Positions 1 to 8,638 of a stretch of 64,000 nt of DNA are shown here, piece by piece (the first letter of the stretch is position 1; every line of letters starts with the position of its first letter). The notes beneath the pieces are model-generated. The model saw only the letters and a program-made list of their open reading frames with translations. It was not told the origin of the DNA and made no database searches. The stretch covers positions 38,279-102,278 of the forward strand of contig CAZDOS010000001.1 in the NCBI GenBank assembly GCA_964507095.1, written 5' to 3'. The position numbers and the translations under genes were made by a program. The stretch is from RGIG3102 sp964507095. Its GTDB lineage: Bacteria > Bacillota > Clostridia > Oscillospirales > Ruminococcaceae.

Positions 1-108
1 ACTGTCGGAGGCCGCGAAGAGAACGGCCTCATCCTCAAGGTTCTCAAAGAGCGAGATATACAGGGCAGCACAGGAAAGAAGGAGCGCGGAGGACTGATCC
101 GCATTACT

Positions 109-1920
109 ATGAATCTGAAAGCAAAGAGATTGAAGGAGCTCATGCGGCTCTTCCTTGAGACGGCAAGGACCGAGGGGATCGGCAGCACCTTAAAGAGGAC
201 CAGAAGCTTCATTCAGAGAAGGAGCGGCAGAAAGAAGGGCAGGTTCCTGCCTCCGGCCGATGAGCTGGCGAAACAGGCTGGCTATGTACCTGAAAACGGC
301 AGGATCATATCCGTCGTGACCGCTCTCTACAATACGGACAGGAAATATCTTGAGGAGTTCATCGACTCCTTCACGAAGCAGAGCTGCTCATACCGGCAGC
401 TCATACTTGCCGACGCCTCAGACACGGATCACCGGTACGTGGGCGAATTTGCCCTTGAGAAGTCTCTGGATGACAGCAGGATAAAGTACATAAAGCTCAG
501 TGAGAACCTCGGCATATCGGGCAACACGAACATTGCCGTGAGCCATGCCGACGGGGAATACATCGCCTTCGCCGACCATGATGACATCCTTTCGCCGGAT
601 GCCATATATCAGCTCCACAGGGCTGTTGACGAGACCGGAGCTGACATAGTCTACTCTGACGAAGCGCTTTTTGACAGCGACTACACCGATCCTACGGTGG
701 GTCATTTCAAGCCGGATTTCAGCTACTACTACCTGACCAACTGCAACTACATATGCCACCTCACCTGCATGAGGAAAGAACTCTTCGAGCAGCTCGGCGG
801 TCTTGACAGTGCCCGGGACGGGGCGCAGGACCATGACCTTCTGCTCAGGGCGACAGAGATCGAAGGGATAAGGATCCATCACATCCCGAGAGTGCTGTAC
901 TACTGGAGAGTCCATTCACGGTCCACTTCGCGGGGAGTGGAGGCAAAGCCGTATGTGACGAAGAACGCCATAGACATGCTGGACAGGCATCTTGCCAGGA
1001 TAAAAGTCGAGGGCAAGGCAAGAGAGGGGAAGTTCCCGTCCACCTACAAGATAGACTACCGGGTGAAGGACGAGCCTCTGGTATCCATAATCATACCGAA
1101 CAAGGACCAGGCCGAGATGCTTACAAGATGCATCGACTCCATATATTCAAAGACCGAATACACCAATTTCGAAGTGCTTATAGTGGAGAACAACTCCACG
1201 GGCCGGGAGATCTTCGAGACATATGACCGTCTGGAGAAGGAACACGATGGTCTCCGCGTCCTCAGATGGGAGAAGCCTTTTAACTTCTCGCGGATCAACA
1301 ATTTCGCGGCGGCACAGGCAAAAGGAGATTTGTTCCTTCTGCTCAATAACGACATCGAGATAATCAACGGGCAGTGGCTGACCGAGATGGTCTCACTGTG
1401 CCTGCAGAAGGACGTGGGCATAGTCGGAGCAATGCTCTACTATCCAAACGACACCATACAGCACGCAGGAGTCATCACGGGACTCGGCGGCTATGCCGGC
1501 CACAGCCATAAATACCATCCGAGAGGCAGATCCGGCTACATGTTCCGCCTTTCCTGCGTTCAGGACCTGTCGTGCGTCACGGCAGCCTGTATGCTGGTAA
1601 GGAAGGATGTATATGAGAAGGCGCACGGACTGGACGAGGACTTCACCGTAGCCTTCAATGACGTTGACTTCTGCCTGAGAGTGAGAAATATGGGCTACCA
1701 TATCCTGTGGACTCCTTACGCGGAGTGCTACCACTACGAAAGCATATCCAGAGGATCGGACACCAGCGGAGCCAAGAAGGAAAGGTTCGAGGGAGAGAGG
1801 AAAAGGCTGAAGGACAGGTTCGGCGATTCGCTCACCAGCGACCCGTTCTACAACCCGAACCTCACTCTGGACATGGAGGATTTCTCCGAATCAAGGGTGC
1901 TGCCGAGGTACAGGTCATGA
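109..1920 (+). CDS. Family 2 glycosyltransferase with two GT-A domains
   Basis: Likely builds a cell-surface polysaccharide at the cytoplasmic membrane face. Two GT2 domains are visible, at about residues 60-290 (acidic FADHDDILSPD) and 325-560 (LLNNDIEI, then a late AFNDVDFCLR motif). A basic N-terminal leader of about 60 residues precedes them. The frame has no stop between base 1 and 109, its codon use there looks coding, and ATG 109 lacks a well-spaced ribosome site. The protein may therefore begin outside the window. It overlaps the next gene by ATGA, so translation is probably coupled. Sugar specificity cannot be told. Confidence 0.85.
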   Translation: MNLKAKRLKELMRLFLETARTEGIGSTLKRTRSFIQRRSGRKKGRFLPPADELAKQAGYVPENGRIISVVTALYNTDRKYLEEFIDSFTKQSCSYRQLILADASDTDHRYVGEFALEKSLDDSRIKYIKLSENLGISGNTNIAVSHADGEYIAFADHDDILSPDAIYQLHRAVDETGADIVYSDEALFDSDYTDPTVGHFKPDFSYYYLTNCNYICHLTCMRKELFEQLGGLDSARDGAQDHDLLLRATEIEGIRIHHIPRVLYYWRVHSRSTSRGVEAKPYVTKNAIDMLDRHLARIKVEGKAREGKFPSTYKIDYRVKDEPLVSIIIPNKDQAEMLTRCIDSIYSKTEYTNFEVLIVENNSTGREIFETYDRLEKEHDGLRVLRWEKPFNFSRINNFAAAQAKGDLFLLLNNDIEIINGQWLTEMVSLCLQKDVGIVGAMLYYPNDTIQHAGVITGLGGYAGHSHKYHPRGRSGYMFRLSCVQDLSCVTAACMLVRKDVYEKAHGLDEDFTVAFNDVDFCLRVRNMGYHILWTPYAECYHYESISRGSDTSGAKKERFEGERKRLKDRFGDSLTSDPFYNPNLTLDMEDFSESRVLPRYRS

Positions 1921-3149
1921 GAGCCGTAATAATCGGCGGAGGAGCCGCGGGCCTTTTCGCTGCCGGATGGCTCGTCAGAGGCGGCGTGGACACAGTCATA
2001 ATCGAGCATTCGGGAGAACTGGGAAGGAAGATCCTCGTAACGGGAAAGGGAAGGTGCAACGTCACCAATGACTGTGACGAGCCCGAGTTCATGAAGAACG
2101 TCAGGACCAATCCCAAGTTCATGTACTCATCCATATATTCATTCAGCCCGAGAAAAACGATGGAGTTTTTCGAAGATCTCGGCGTGCCGCTCAAGACCGA
2201 AAGGGGCAGGAGAGTGTTCCCCGTTTCGGACAGGGCGGCCGACATACGCCGGGCGCTTATAAAATGGGCTGACAGAGCCAAGGTGATCTATGATGACGCC
2301 GGTTCGATAGAAACGGAAGACGGTAAAATCACGGGAGTGAAATGCGCCTCGGGAAGGACAGTGACCGCGGACCGGGTCCTGCTGGCGACGGGAGGCCTTT
2401 CATACAGAAAGACGGGATCGACGGGAGACGGATACCGCTTTGCCCGGCGGCTGGGACATACTGTAATCGAACCGACTGCCAGTCTCGTTCCCCTGGTGGA
2501 GAACGGAACAAAGGGCAGGAGGATGATGGGACTCAGCCTCAGGAACGTCAATCTCACTGTGACGGACGGAAAGAAAAAGGTCTTTTCCGAACAGGGCGAG
2601 ATGCTGTTCACTCATTTCGGCATATCAGGACCGCTCGTGCTTTCGGCTTCAAGCCATCTGAAGGGAGAAGAGCTGAACAGGTACAAGGCAGTGATAGACC
2701 TCAAGCCCGCGCTCAGCGAGGAGCAGCTGGACAAGAGGGTCCAGAGGGATTTTGAGAAGTTCCATCTCAAGCAGGCCGCAAACAGCCTGGAACTGCTCCT
2801 TCCTGCCAAGATGAGGGAAGTCGTCCTGGAGGACTGGGGCATAGACCCGTCAAAGCCCGTCAGCCAGATCACCAGGGAAGAGAGACTGAAGCTGGTCCAT
2901 GTGATGAAGAATTTCACCCTCAGCCTCCAGTCAAGATACAAGATAGATGTGGCAGTCATAACCAGCGGAGGAGTATCGGTGAAGGAGATAGATCCTTCAA
3001 CGCTGTCCTCAAAGCTGGTCGAAGGACTGTATTTTGCCGGAGAGGTGATCGATGTCGACGCCTATACCGGCGGATACAACCTGCAGATAGCCTTCTCGAC
3101 TGCATACTCCGCGGCGAGAGACATTGTGAAAAGGAGCCATGAAGCATGA
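1917..3149 (+). CDS. NAD(P)/FAD-dependent oxidoreductase, HI0933/YhiN-like
   Basis: 410-residue flavoprotein of the HI0933 family (BaiN/aminoacetone-oxidase-like), probably cytosolic. The N-terminus gives a Rossmann FAD site (VIIGGGAAGLFAAGWL), followed by GKGRCNVTN, a family hallmark. A second conserved stretch, ATGGLSYRKTGSTGDGY, lies near residue 160, and the C-terminal FAD contact reads GEVIDVDAYTGGYNLQ. The ATG at 1917 is chosen because it overlaps the preceding stop in ATGA and begins exactly at the FAD fold; a longer open frame from 1707 would lie inside the glycosyltransferase. The true substrate of this family is mostly unknown. Confidence 0.88.
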   Translation: MRAVIIGGGAAGLFAAGWLVRGGVDTVIIEHSGELGRKILVTGKGRCNVTNDCDEPEFMKNVRTNPKFMYSSIYSFSPRKTMEFFEDLGVPLKTERGRRVFPVSDRAADIRRALIKWADRAKVIYDDAGSIETEDGKITGVKCASGRTVTADRVLLATGGLSYRKTGSTGDGYRFARRLGHTVIEPTASLVPLVENGTKGRRMMGLSLRNVNLTVTDGKKKVFSEQGEMLFTHFGISGPLVLSASSHLKGEELNRYKAVIDLKPALSEEQLDKRVQRDFEKFHLKQAANSLELLLPAKMREVVLEDWGIDPSKPVSQITREERLKLVHVMKNFTLSLQSRYKIDVAVITSGGVSVKEIDPSTLSSKLVEGLYFAGEVIDVDAYTGGYNLQIAFSTAYSAARDIVKRSHEA

Positions 3150-3622
3150 AGTGCCTGATCATTTCCGATACGCACGGTTACAAGAACTATCTCAGAAGAG
3201 TCCTGGAAAAGGAGAGCGACATAAAGAACGTTATCTATCTCGGAGACGGGATAAACGATCTTTTCGTCATAAGGAGCGAGTATCCGGACATCAATATCGT
3301 CGCCGCCGTCGCGGGCAACTGCGACGTGAACAGGGGACTGTCAACCCAGGAGATACTGACGATAGAGGGACACAGGATACTGGTCTGCCACGGCGACGGG
3401 TACTACGTGAAGATGGGACTGCTGCCGCTCAGGAAGCGGTGCCTTTCGATGGGCGTGGAGATAGCCCTTTATGGCCATACACACAGGCAGTATTACGAGT
3501 ACAACAGCGGAATGTATATGTTCAATCCCGGCAGCATCATGCCGTCAAGCAATCCGTTCAGCTGTTACGGAGTGATGGAACTAACCGAAGACAGGGTGAG
3601 ATTCTATCACAGGGAAGCCTGA
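3146..3622 (+). CDS. YfcE/MJ0936-type metallophosphodiesterase
   Basis: 158-residue calcineurin-like phosphoesterase. The metal-binding motifs appear in order: SDTHGYK near the start, YLGDGIND, VAGNCDVN, CHGDGYYV and YGHTHRQ. Length fits the small YfcE class, which hydrolyses phosphodiesters in vitro; the cellular substrate is generally unknown. It overlaps the flavoprotein stop by ATGA, which makes a three-gene coupled set with the glycosyltransferase. A weak hairpin follows the stop at about 3630-3646. Confidence 0.88.
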   Translation: MKCLIISDTHGYKNYLRRVLEKESDIKNVIYLGDGINDLFVIRSEYPDINIVAAVAGNCDVNRGLSTQEILTIEGHRILVCHGDGYYVKMGLLPLRKRCLSMGVEIALYGHTHRQYYEYNSGMYMFNPGSIMPSSNPFSCYGVMELTEDRVRFYHREA

Positions 3623-3671
3623 AAACTGTGATTTATAAAGATCACTTTGATCCTTTAAGGAGGAAAATGAC

Positions 3672-4358
3672 ATGAAGACAGTCGGACTTATAGGCGGAAT
3701 GAGCTGGGAAAGCACGATCCCCTACTACAGGATAATCAATGACTATATCAAGGACACGCTGGGCGGACTGCATTCAGCCAAGATCATCCTCTACAGCGTG
3801 GAGTTCGATGAGATTGAGAAGTGCCAGTCATCGGGAGACTGGGCAAGGAGCGCCGAGATACTCGGAGATGTTGCCAGAAAGCTTGAAGGCGCAGGAGCGG
3901 ATTTCATCCTTATATGCACCAATACCATGCACAAGGTGGCGGGAGAGATACAGGCGATGGTCAATGTGCCAATTATCCATATTGCCGATGCGACCGCGGA
4001 TGTCCTCGAGAAGGATAAAGTCAAAAAAGTGGCTCTTCTTGGTACCAAGTACACCATGACGGAGGACTTCTACAAGTCAAGACTCATCGACAGGGGCTTT
4101 GAGGTCGTCATCCCGGACGGGGAGGACATCGACACAGTCAATGAGATAATCTTCGATGAACTGTGCGTCGGAGTCATAAAGGACGAGTCCAGAAAAAAGT
4201 ACAGCGAGATCATCGACAAGCTTAGGGAAAAGGGCGCGCAGGCAGTCATCCTGGGCTGCACAGAGATAGGTCTTCTCATAGAGCAGAAGGATTCCTGCCT
4301 GCCGATCTATGACACCACGGTCATCCATGCAATGAGAGCCGCAGAGATGCTCATCTAG
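3672..4358 (+). CDS. Aspartate/glutamate racemase family protein
   Basis: 228 residues, cofactor-independent Asp/Glu racemase fold (RacD/YgeA type). The two catalytic cysteines are visible: C82 in ILICTNTMHK and C196 in ILGCTEIGLL, each followed by the usual Thr. The N-terminal VGLIGGMSWEST is the classic signature. A strong AAGGAGG site lies just upstream of ATG. A paralogue with the same length and motifs is encoded at 21651-22346. Activity could be aspartate racemisation or another amino acid; the sequence does not decide. Confidence 0.88.
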   Translation: MKTVGLIGGMSWESTIPYYRIINDYIKDTLGGLHSAKIILYSVEFDEIEKCQSSGDWARSAEILGDVARKLEGAGADFILICTNTMHKVAGEIQAMVNVPIIHIADATADVLEKDKVKKVALLGTKYTMTEDFYKSRLIDRGFEVVIPDGEDIDTVNEIIFDELCVGVIKDESRKKYSEIIDKLREKGAQAVILGCTEIGLLIEQKDSCLPIYDTTVIHAMRAAEMLI

Positions 4359-4403
4359 ATTCTGGGCGCGCAAACAATTTACCATTCCCGTCAAATTATT
4401 TTA

Positions 4404-4432
4404 TTGACAACGGTTTTTCGGGTCTGTATAAT
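4404..4432 (+). promoter_or_regulatory. Sigma-A-type promoter of rpsU
   Basis: Exact consensus TTGACA at 4404-4409 and TATAAT at 4427-4432, with a 17-base spacer. It lies 56 bases upstream of the rpsU start, in line with strong expression of a ribosomal protein. Confidence 0.85.
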
Positions 4433-4487
4433 TACTTTGTTAATGCTCACGAGTGGGTAATTCAAAAGCGAAAGGGAGTGAGAACAG

Positions 4488-4664
4488 ATGTCAGAGGTTA
4501 GAGTCAAAGAGAACGAATCCTTGGATTCCGCACTTCGTCGCTTTAAGCGTGTTACCGCTAAGTCAGGCGTTTTGGCAGAGGTCCGCAAGCGCGAACACTA
4601 CGAAAAGCCGTCCGTAAAGCGTAAGAAGAAGGCCGAGGCAGCTCGTAAGCGCAAGTATAAGTAA
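4488..4664 (+). CDS. rpsU: 30S ribosomal protein bS21
   Basis: 58-residue ribosomal protein of the small subunit, near the 3' end of 16S rRNA, involved in initiation. The sequence begins MSEVRVKENESLDSALRRFK, has the central KSGVLAEVRKREHYEKPS block and ends in a very basic tail (KRKKKAEAARKRKYK), matching Firmicutes bS21 in length and composition. A GGGAG site precedes ATG. Codon use differs from the neighbours: arginine is mostly CGT/CGC and alanine GCT/GCA, whereas surrounding genes use AGG/AGA, as expected for a highly expressed gene. Confidence 0.95.
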   Translation: MSEVRVKENESLDSALRRFKRVTAKSGVLAEVRKREHYEKPSVKRKKKAEAARKRKYK

Positions 4665-4705
4665 TATACTTGCTGTGCGTACGCACTTAAAAAGAATAGC
4701 AAGAC

Positions 4706-4737
4706 CGGTATAGCTCATAAGGGTTATACCGTTTTTG
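4706..4737 (+). terminator. Rho-independent terminator after rpsU
   Basis: Inverted repeat CGGTATA (4706-4712) / TATACCG (4725-4731) followed by TTTTTG. It isolates rpsU as a single-gene transcript. Confidence 0.8.
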
Positions 4738-4806
4738 TTTACACAGCCCGAATGTGAACGGAATGTGGGCAAGAATTAACAAAAGGTTTCAATCGGCCCG
4801 TATTTG

Positions 4807-4835
4807 TTGAAATCCGGGGAACATTCTAGTAAGAT
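4807..4835 (+). promoter_or_regulatory. Promoter of the trigger-factor-like gene
   Basis: TTGAAA (4807-4812), 17-base spacer, TAAGAT (4830-4835), 31 bases before the start codon of the gene at 4867. Confidence 0.6.
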
Positions 4836-4866
4836 ATTTGGGCAATCAACATTTGGAGGAGAATAA

Positions 4867-6045
4867 ATGTCAAAGACAGCGAAAAGGATCTTTGCGGGTA
4901 TCCTTGCCCTGGTCATGGTGGGAAGCGTGGTCGTCAGTGCCGGTCTTTTTGCCGGAAACAAGAATTCCGGACGGTTCACCATCAACTACAGCAAGGGTCT
5001 CGACAGTAACGGATATATAGAGAAGGTCCGGGCATCTGACTATGTCACTCTGCCCGATTACGAAAACTACACCATTCCATACGACATCGCTCACGCCAGC
5101 CAGGCCAGCATCGACGAGCAGGTCGCATACATCAGGACCAATTTCACCACATATGAGCCTGATACTGATCTCGAAAAGCTGATAGAGGAAGGCACTCAGG
5201 TGAACATAGACTATGTCGGTTCCATCGACGGTGTCGAGTTCGAAGGCGGATCCACAGGCGGAAACGGCGTGGATGTCATCATAGGTGTCACCAACTATAT
5301 CGACGGTTTCCTTGACCAGCTCATAGGCCACAAGGCAGGCGACGAGTTCGACATCAACGTCACGTTCCCTGAGGACTACGGAAATGAGGATCTCAAGGGC
5401 AAGGATGCAGTTTTTCACATCGTCATAAACCATCTCGTCAGGGAAGTGGTCCCGGAAATCACCGATGATTTCGTGAAGGAGTCACTGAGCGGTATGGGCT
5501 ACGGCGAGAGCGTCGAGGAGTTCTATCAGGTCCTCACAAGAAGGATAGTTGACGAGCAGGAAAAGAATTATCTCTGGGATCTACTTACCGAAGGCTATGA
5601 GGTTAGTGAGGTTCCGCGGAAAGCGACCGAGACTGTGGAGAACATGGTCCTCTGCAATTTGGCAAACCAGGCCGGACAGTACGGTTATTCAATGGAAGAC
5701 TTCCTGTCCATCATGGGCTATGAGAACAAAGACCGGTATCTGGCAAGCAACAAAGAGCAGATAAAGGAAAGAGCATCCATCTACATGATGGTCCAGGCTA
5801 TCGCCGAAAAGGAAGGCATCATCGTTTCAGAGGACGACGTAAAGCGGTACTTCAAGGAGTTCTACAATACAGAGGATTACTCATCGTTCGCGACAGTATA
5901 CGGCGAACCGTATGTAAAGATGACCGTCATGATGGACAAGGTCCTCGGTACCGTGCTCGAAAAGAGCCGGATCGAAGAGACTGCTCCGGTCGAAGATCCT
6001 GCAGCTGCAGCTGTAGAAACACCGGCTGAAGATATAGCAGGCTGA
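4867..6045 (+). CDS. Membrane-anchored trigger-factor-like peptidyl-prolyl isomerase
   Basis: 392 residues. An N-terminal hydrophobic stretch (about residues 9-29) would anchor or export it. An FKBP-like domain follows at about 100-190 (NIDYVGSIDGVEFEGG, then FPEDYGNEDLKGKDAVFHI), and a helical trigger-factor C-terminal-like region at about 195-370. The ribosome-binding N-terminal domain of cytosolic trigger factor is missing. This suggests folding of exported proteins outside the membrane, a role like PrsA, but that is inference. The tail is Ala/Pro-rich and acidic. A GGAGGAG site lies just before ATG. No lipobox cysteine is present, so it is not an obvious lipoprotein. Confidence 0.85.
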   Translation: MSKTAKRIFAGILALVMVGSVVVSAGLFAGNKNSGRFTINYSKGLDSNGYIEKVRASDYVTLPDYENYTIPYDIAHASQASIDEQVAYIRTNFTTYEPDTDLEKLIEEGTQVNIDYVGSIDGVEFEGGSTGGNGVDVIIGVTNYIDGFLDQLIGHKAGDEFDINVTFPEDYGNEDLKGKDAVFHIVINHLVREVVPEITDDFVKESLSGMGYGESVEEFYQVLTRRIVDEQEKNYLWDLLTEGYEVSEVPRKATETVENMVLCNLANQAGQYGYSMEDFLSIMGYENKDRYLASNKEQIKERASIYMMVQAIAEKEGIIVSEDDVKRYFKEFYNTEDYSSFATVYGEPYVKMTVMMDKVLGTVLEKSRIEETAPVEDPAAAAVETPAEDIAG

Positions 6046-6074
6046 TAAACCAAACAGATTTATAATCATTATGA

Positions 6075-6109
6075 GGCAGATACCGGTCATTGACGGTATC
6101 TGCCTTTTT
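6075..6109 (+). terminator. Terminator after the isomerase gene
   Basis: Perfect 11-bp stem GGCAGATACCG / CGGTATCTGCC (6075-6085, 6094-6104) followed by a T run. Confidence 0.88.
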
Positions 6110-6111
6110 AG

Positions 6112-6138
6112 CAAAAAAGACCGGCTGTTCAGCCGGTC
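6112..6138 (-). terminator. Terminator of the minus-strand flavin-reductase-like operon
   Basis: 9-bp stem GACCGGCTG / CAGCCGGTC (6119-6127, 6130-6138). Read on the minus strand it is followed by six T, right after the stop of the gene at 6152. Confidence 0.8.
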
Positions 6139-6151
6139 TCAATTTTATGGA

Positions 6152-6625
6152 TCAAATTATCCGAAGCACTTCGCCGATGTACATCTTGTGAGGTGCCTGA
6201 CCTGAATAGGCAGACTCCCTTATATCGTCAGGCATGAGTGCAGGGTCAAGGTCGTCTGCATAGAGCTTTTTGCAGACAAGTGTCTTCTTTGCTTCCCTGA
6301 AGGTGACGCAGCCTTCAACTTCGAGAGGTGTCAGGGATGTCTTTGCTACCTTGTCGGTGTCTCGTCCTGAAAGGGTCCCCAGGATATCAAGGTCATCCTT
6401 GCGGGTCCCGTCGAAGAAGCTGATGGTAAAACAGTCGTTCTTCTCAAGGAATTCGTAGGTGTAGCGGCTGTGTCTCACATATACCGTGGCAACAGGACGG
6501 CCCCAAAGGGTCCCCAATCCGCCCCAGGAAATGGTCATCGTGTTGTAATCCGAGATGGACCCGGAAGTGAGAAGTGCCCAGCCTGTGTCGTACACTTCGA
6601 ATGCTGAAACATTCAGTTTGTCCAT
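6152..6625 (-). CDS. Flavin-reductase-like (FMN-binding split-barrel) protein
   Basis: 157 residues. The region SISDYNTMTISWGGLGTLWGR, then VYVRHSRYTYEFL and CFTISFFDG, is typical of the flavin-reductase-like split barrel that binds FMN. It probably acts as a small flavin reductase or flavodoxin-like electron carrier in the cytosol. The start at 6625 is preferred because an AAAGGAGA site sits 8 bases upstream; the longer open frame begins inside the next gene. It lies directly downstream of, and is likely co-transcribed with, the transporter at 6654. Confidence 0.8.
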   Translation of the reverse strand: MDKLNVSAFEVYDTGWALLTSGSISDYNTMTISWGGLGTLWGRPVATVYVRHSRYTYEFLEKNDCFTISFFDGTRKDDLDILGTLSGRDTDKVAKTSLTPLEVEGCVTFREAKKTLVCKKLYADDLDPALMPDDIRESAYSGQAPHKMYIGEVLRII

Positions 6626-6653
6626 TATTCTGTCTCCTTTGATTGTTTTTATC

Positions 6654-7589
6654 CTATATGTCCAGGAAGGCGAGCATGACCACGCCCACAAGGACCATTC
6701 CGACTACGAAGTACTGCTTTTTGGTCAGCTTTTCCTTCAGGAAGATGTGAGACCAGATGACTGAGAATATCGTATATGAACCGATCGCCGGAGCTGCGAC
6801 TATGGTGTTTCCCGAAAGGGCAAAGACATATGTGAACTGTCCGAGAGTCTCGAAGCATGCGGCAAGGAGCTTGAACTTGTCTCTGTCGACCGACAGTCTT
6901 TCCTTCTTTATAAGGAGCACATAGATCGCAGCAAGGATGCCAACGATCATGAAGGTCAATTCATAGCTGATGTTGCACACGATCTCTACCGTCTCCTCGG
7001 TGACTCCGATATAGAACCACTCGGGAAGCGAGAAATCCAGGAACAGTCCGTCAAGGAATGTTCCCATGGCATCGATGATGAGATACAGCACAGGGAAAAG
7101 TATTGCCAGAAGACCTCTTTCATACTTGATTGCGTTTGGATCGTTGCGGATAGCTCTTTCAGCATCGCCTTCCTTCTTTTCAATAAGCGCCAGAAGGAAT
7201 ATTCCAAGACTGATCAGCACTACTGCGGTGAGCGCCAGAGGCGACATCCTGTCGCCCAGGAACAGAAAGCAAATTACGGCAACAAGAGCGCCTGACGAGT
7301 TGCAGATCGGTGAAGAGATGGAAAGCTCGATGTATCTGAGGCCTATATATCCGAACATCATGGACAGAATATACATGAAAGATATCGGCATATATGCAAT
7401 GAAGTTGTGAAGACTGTAGTTCACACCGCCTATCGTGATCTGCCAGATTGCGTGTATGCCCATGACGAGACCGACGGCCATGAGCATCTTGAGATGACTG
7501 CTCTTGTCGTCCGGGCGGGAACCTATCTTGCTGAACAGGTCACTTCCTGACCAGGCAAGTATGGTGCAGATAGTGAATATGAACCACAT
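6654..7589 (-). CDS. DMT/EamA-type membrane transporter
   Basis: 311-residue polytopic protein with about ten hydrophobic segments in two related halves, as in the drug/metabolite transporter superfamily. The end of each half carries an EamA-like stretch (LTAVVLISLGIFLLALIEKK; LTKKQYFVVGMVLVGVVMLA). A short loop with charged residues separates the halves near 110-140. Substrate unknown. It leads a two-gene operon with the split-barrel protein 28 bases downstream. An AAAGAGGT site precedes ATG. Confidence 0.82.
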   Translation of the reverse strand: MWFIFTICTILAWSGSDLFSKIGSRPDDKSSHLKMLMAVGLVMGIHAIWQITIGGVNYSLHNFIAYMPISFMYILSMMFGYIGLRYIELSISSPICNSSGALVAVICFLFLGDRMSPLALTAVVLISLGIFLLALIEKKEGDAERAIRNDPNAIKYERGLLAILFPVLYLIIDAMGTFLDGLFLDFSLPEWFYIGVTEETVEIVCNISYELTFMIVGILAAIYVLLIKKERLSVDRDKFKLLAACFETLGQFTYVFALSGNTIVAAPAIGSYTIFSVIWSHIFLKEKLTKKQYFVVGMVLVGVVMLAFLDI

Positions 7590-7644
7590 ATATACCTCTT
7601 TTTGCTAATAATTAATAGCTGCAGATGATGTGCAGCAGATCTTT

Positions 7645-7673
7645 ATTATAAACTATCAGCACCCTGTTTTCAA
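7645..7673 (-). promoter_or_regulatory. Promoter of the DMT transporter operon
   Basis: On the minus strand TTGAAA (7673-7668), 17-base spacer, TATAAT (7650-7645), 56 bases before the gene start. Confidence 0.65.
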
Positions 7674-7685
7674 GGACGCCCTCGA

Positions 7686-7714
7686 TTGAAAAGGAGACTG
7701 CCGGATAGTATAAT
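7686..7714 (+). promoter_or_regulatory. Promoter of the CPBP protease-tadA operon
   Basis: TTGAAA (7686-7691), 17-base spacer, TATAAT (7709-7714), 15 bases before ATG. The -35 regions of this promoter and the divergent one at 7645-7673 are only 12 bases apart. Confidence 0.7.
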
Positions 7715-7729
7715 CAATGTGGAGACGGA

Positions 7730-8635
7730 ATGATGAAAAAAGAGTTTTTGAAAGACAGGTTGAACATAATAGGGCTCGGGCTGATCATCTTTGTGGTGAT
7801 CAGATACTTCGTGCCGGGGATAGGCAGGCTGATGGGGCTGGAAAAGAACCTCATGGCCTGGGTAATCCTGTGCGCTATCACACTTGTGTTCTCCTGCATG
7901 GTGCCGACCGCGGTCATCGAGAAGATGTGCGACGTCCATCCCAAGATAAACCTGAGAAAGCCCGATCTTAAGGACCGGGTGATACGGGGACGGGGACTTC
8001 TTGTGATAGAGGGGGCAGTGCTGATCAACCGGATCGTGCTGAAGCTTCTTTCGGGGGTCGGAGTGGCGTTTCCGCCGCAGAGAGCGCTCAGGACCTACGG
8101 TGTAGTCGAACTGTTTATATATTTCATTTACATGACTGTGCTCCCGGCCTTTTTCGAGGAGATCCTGGTCAGGGGCATAATACTTAACATTCTCAGAGAG
8201 CACGGGGAGAGATTTGCCATAATCGTATCAGCATTCATATTCATGATGATGCACAACTCAATCCAGTCATTTATCCCCATATTCGTTTCAGGGGTGATCC
8301 TGGGCTGCATATACAGGTATACCGGCTCGATAACGACATCGATGCTCCTCCATTTCATAAACAATACCTATTCTTTCCTGATACTGTACATGAACACGAA
8401 CGCGGGAGTGTCAGCCATAGGCTTCGCCGCCTTTATGCTCATACTTCTCGTAGTTTTGGGGAGCCTGTGCATATGGCTGCTGTACAAGAGCGAGAATGAC
8501 ATTATGTCTCCGCTCAAGAACAGGGAAAGACAGGAAAGGGACAACATCTTTTCGGCACCGATATTCACCATGGCATTCCTGTGCATGGCTCTGACGGTGG
8601 CATCCCAGCTGTACCGGGACATTATAGTGAGGTGA
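7730..8635 (+). CDS. CPBP-family intramembrane metalloprotease-like protein
   Basis: 301-residue membrane protein with about eight hydrophobic segments. The CPBP (Rce1/Abi) signature is clear: FFEEILVRG (EExxxR), then FIFMMMHNSIQSF (FxxxH), and MLLHFINNT for the third motif. Such proteins are glutamate intramembrane proteases involved in prenyl-protein processing, bacteriocin maturation or self-immunity; no bacteriocin genes are nearby. Start could be 7730 or 7733 (tandem ATG) behind TGGAGA. Followed after 3 bases by tadA. Confidence 0.88.
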   Translation: MMKKEFLKDRLNIIGLGLIIFVVIRYFVPGIGRLMGLEKNLMAWVILCAITLVFSCMVPTAVIEKMCDVHPKINLRKPDLKDRVIRGRGLLVIEGAVLINRIVLKLLSGVGVAFPPQRALRTYGVVELFIYFIYMTVLPAFFEEILVRGIILNILREHGERFAIIVSAFIFMMMHNSIQSFIPIFVSGVILGCIYRYTGSITTSMLLHFINNTYSFLILYMNTNAGVSAIGFAAFMLILLVVLGSLCIWLLYKSENDIMSPLKNRERQERDNIFSAPIFTMAFLCMALTVASQLYRDIIVR

Positions 8636-8638
8636 CCT

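Noticed and set aside
2342..2755. 137-residue frame inside the flavoprotein gene
   Set aside because: Arg/Gly-rich frame-shifted shadow of the FAD protein.
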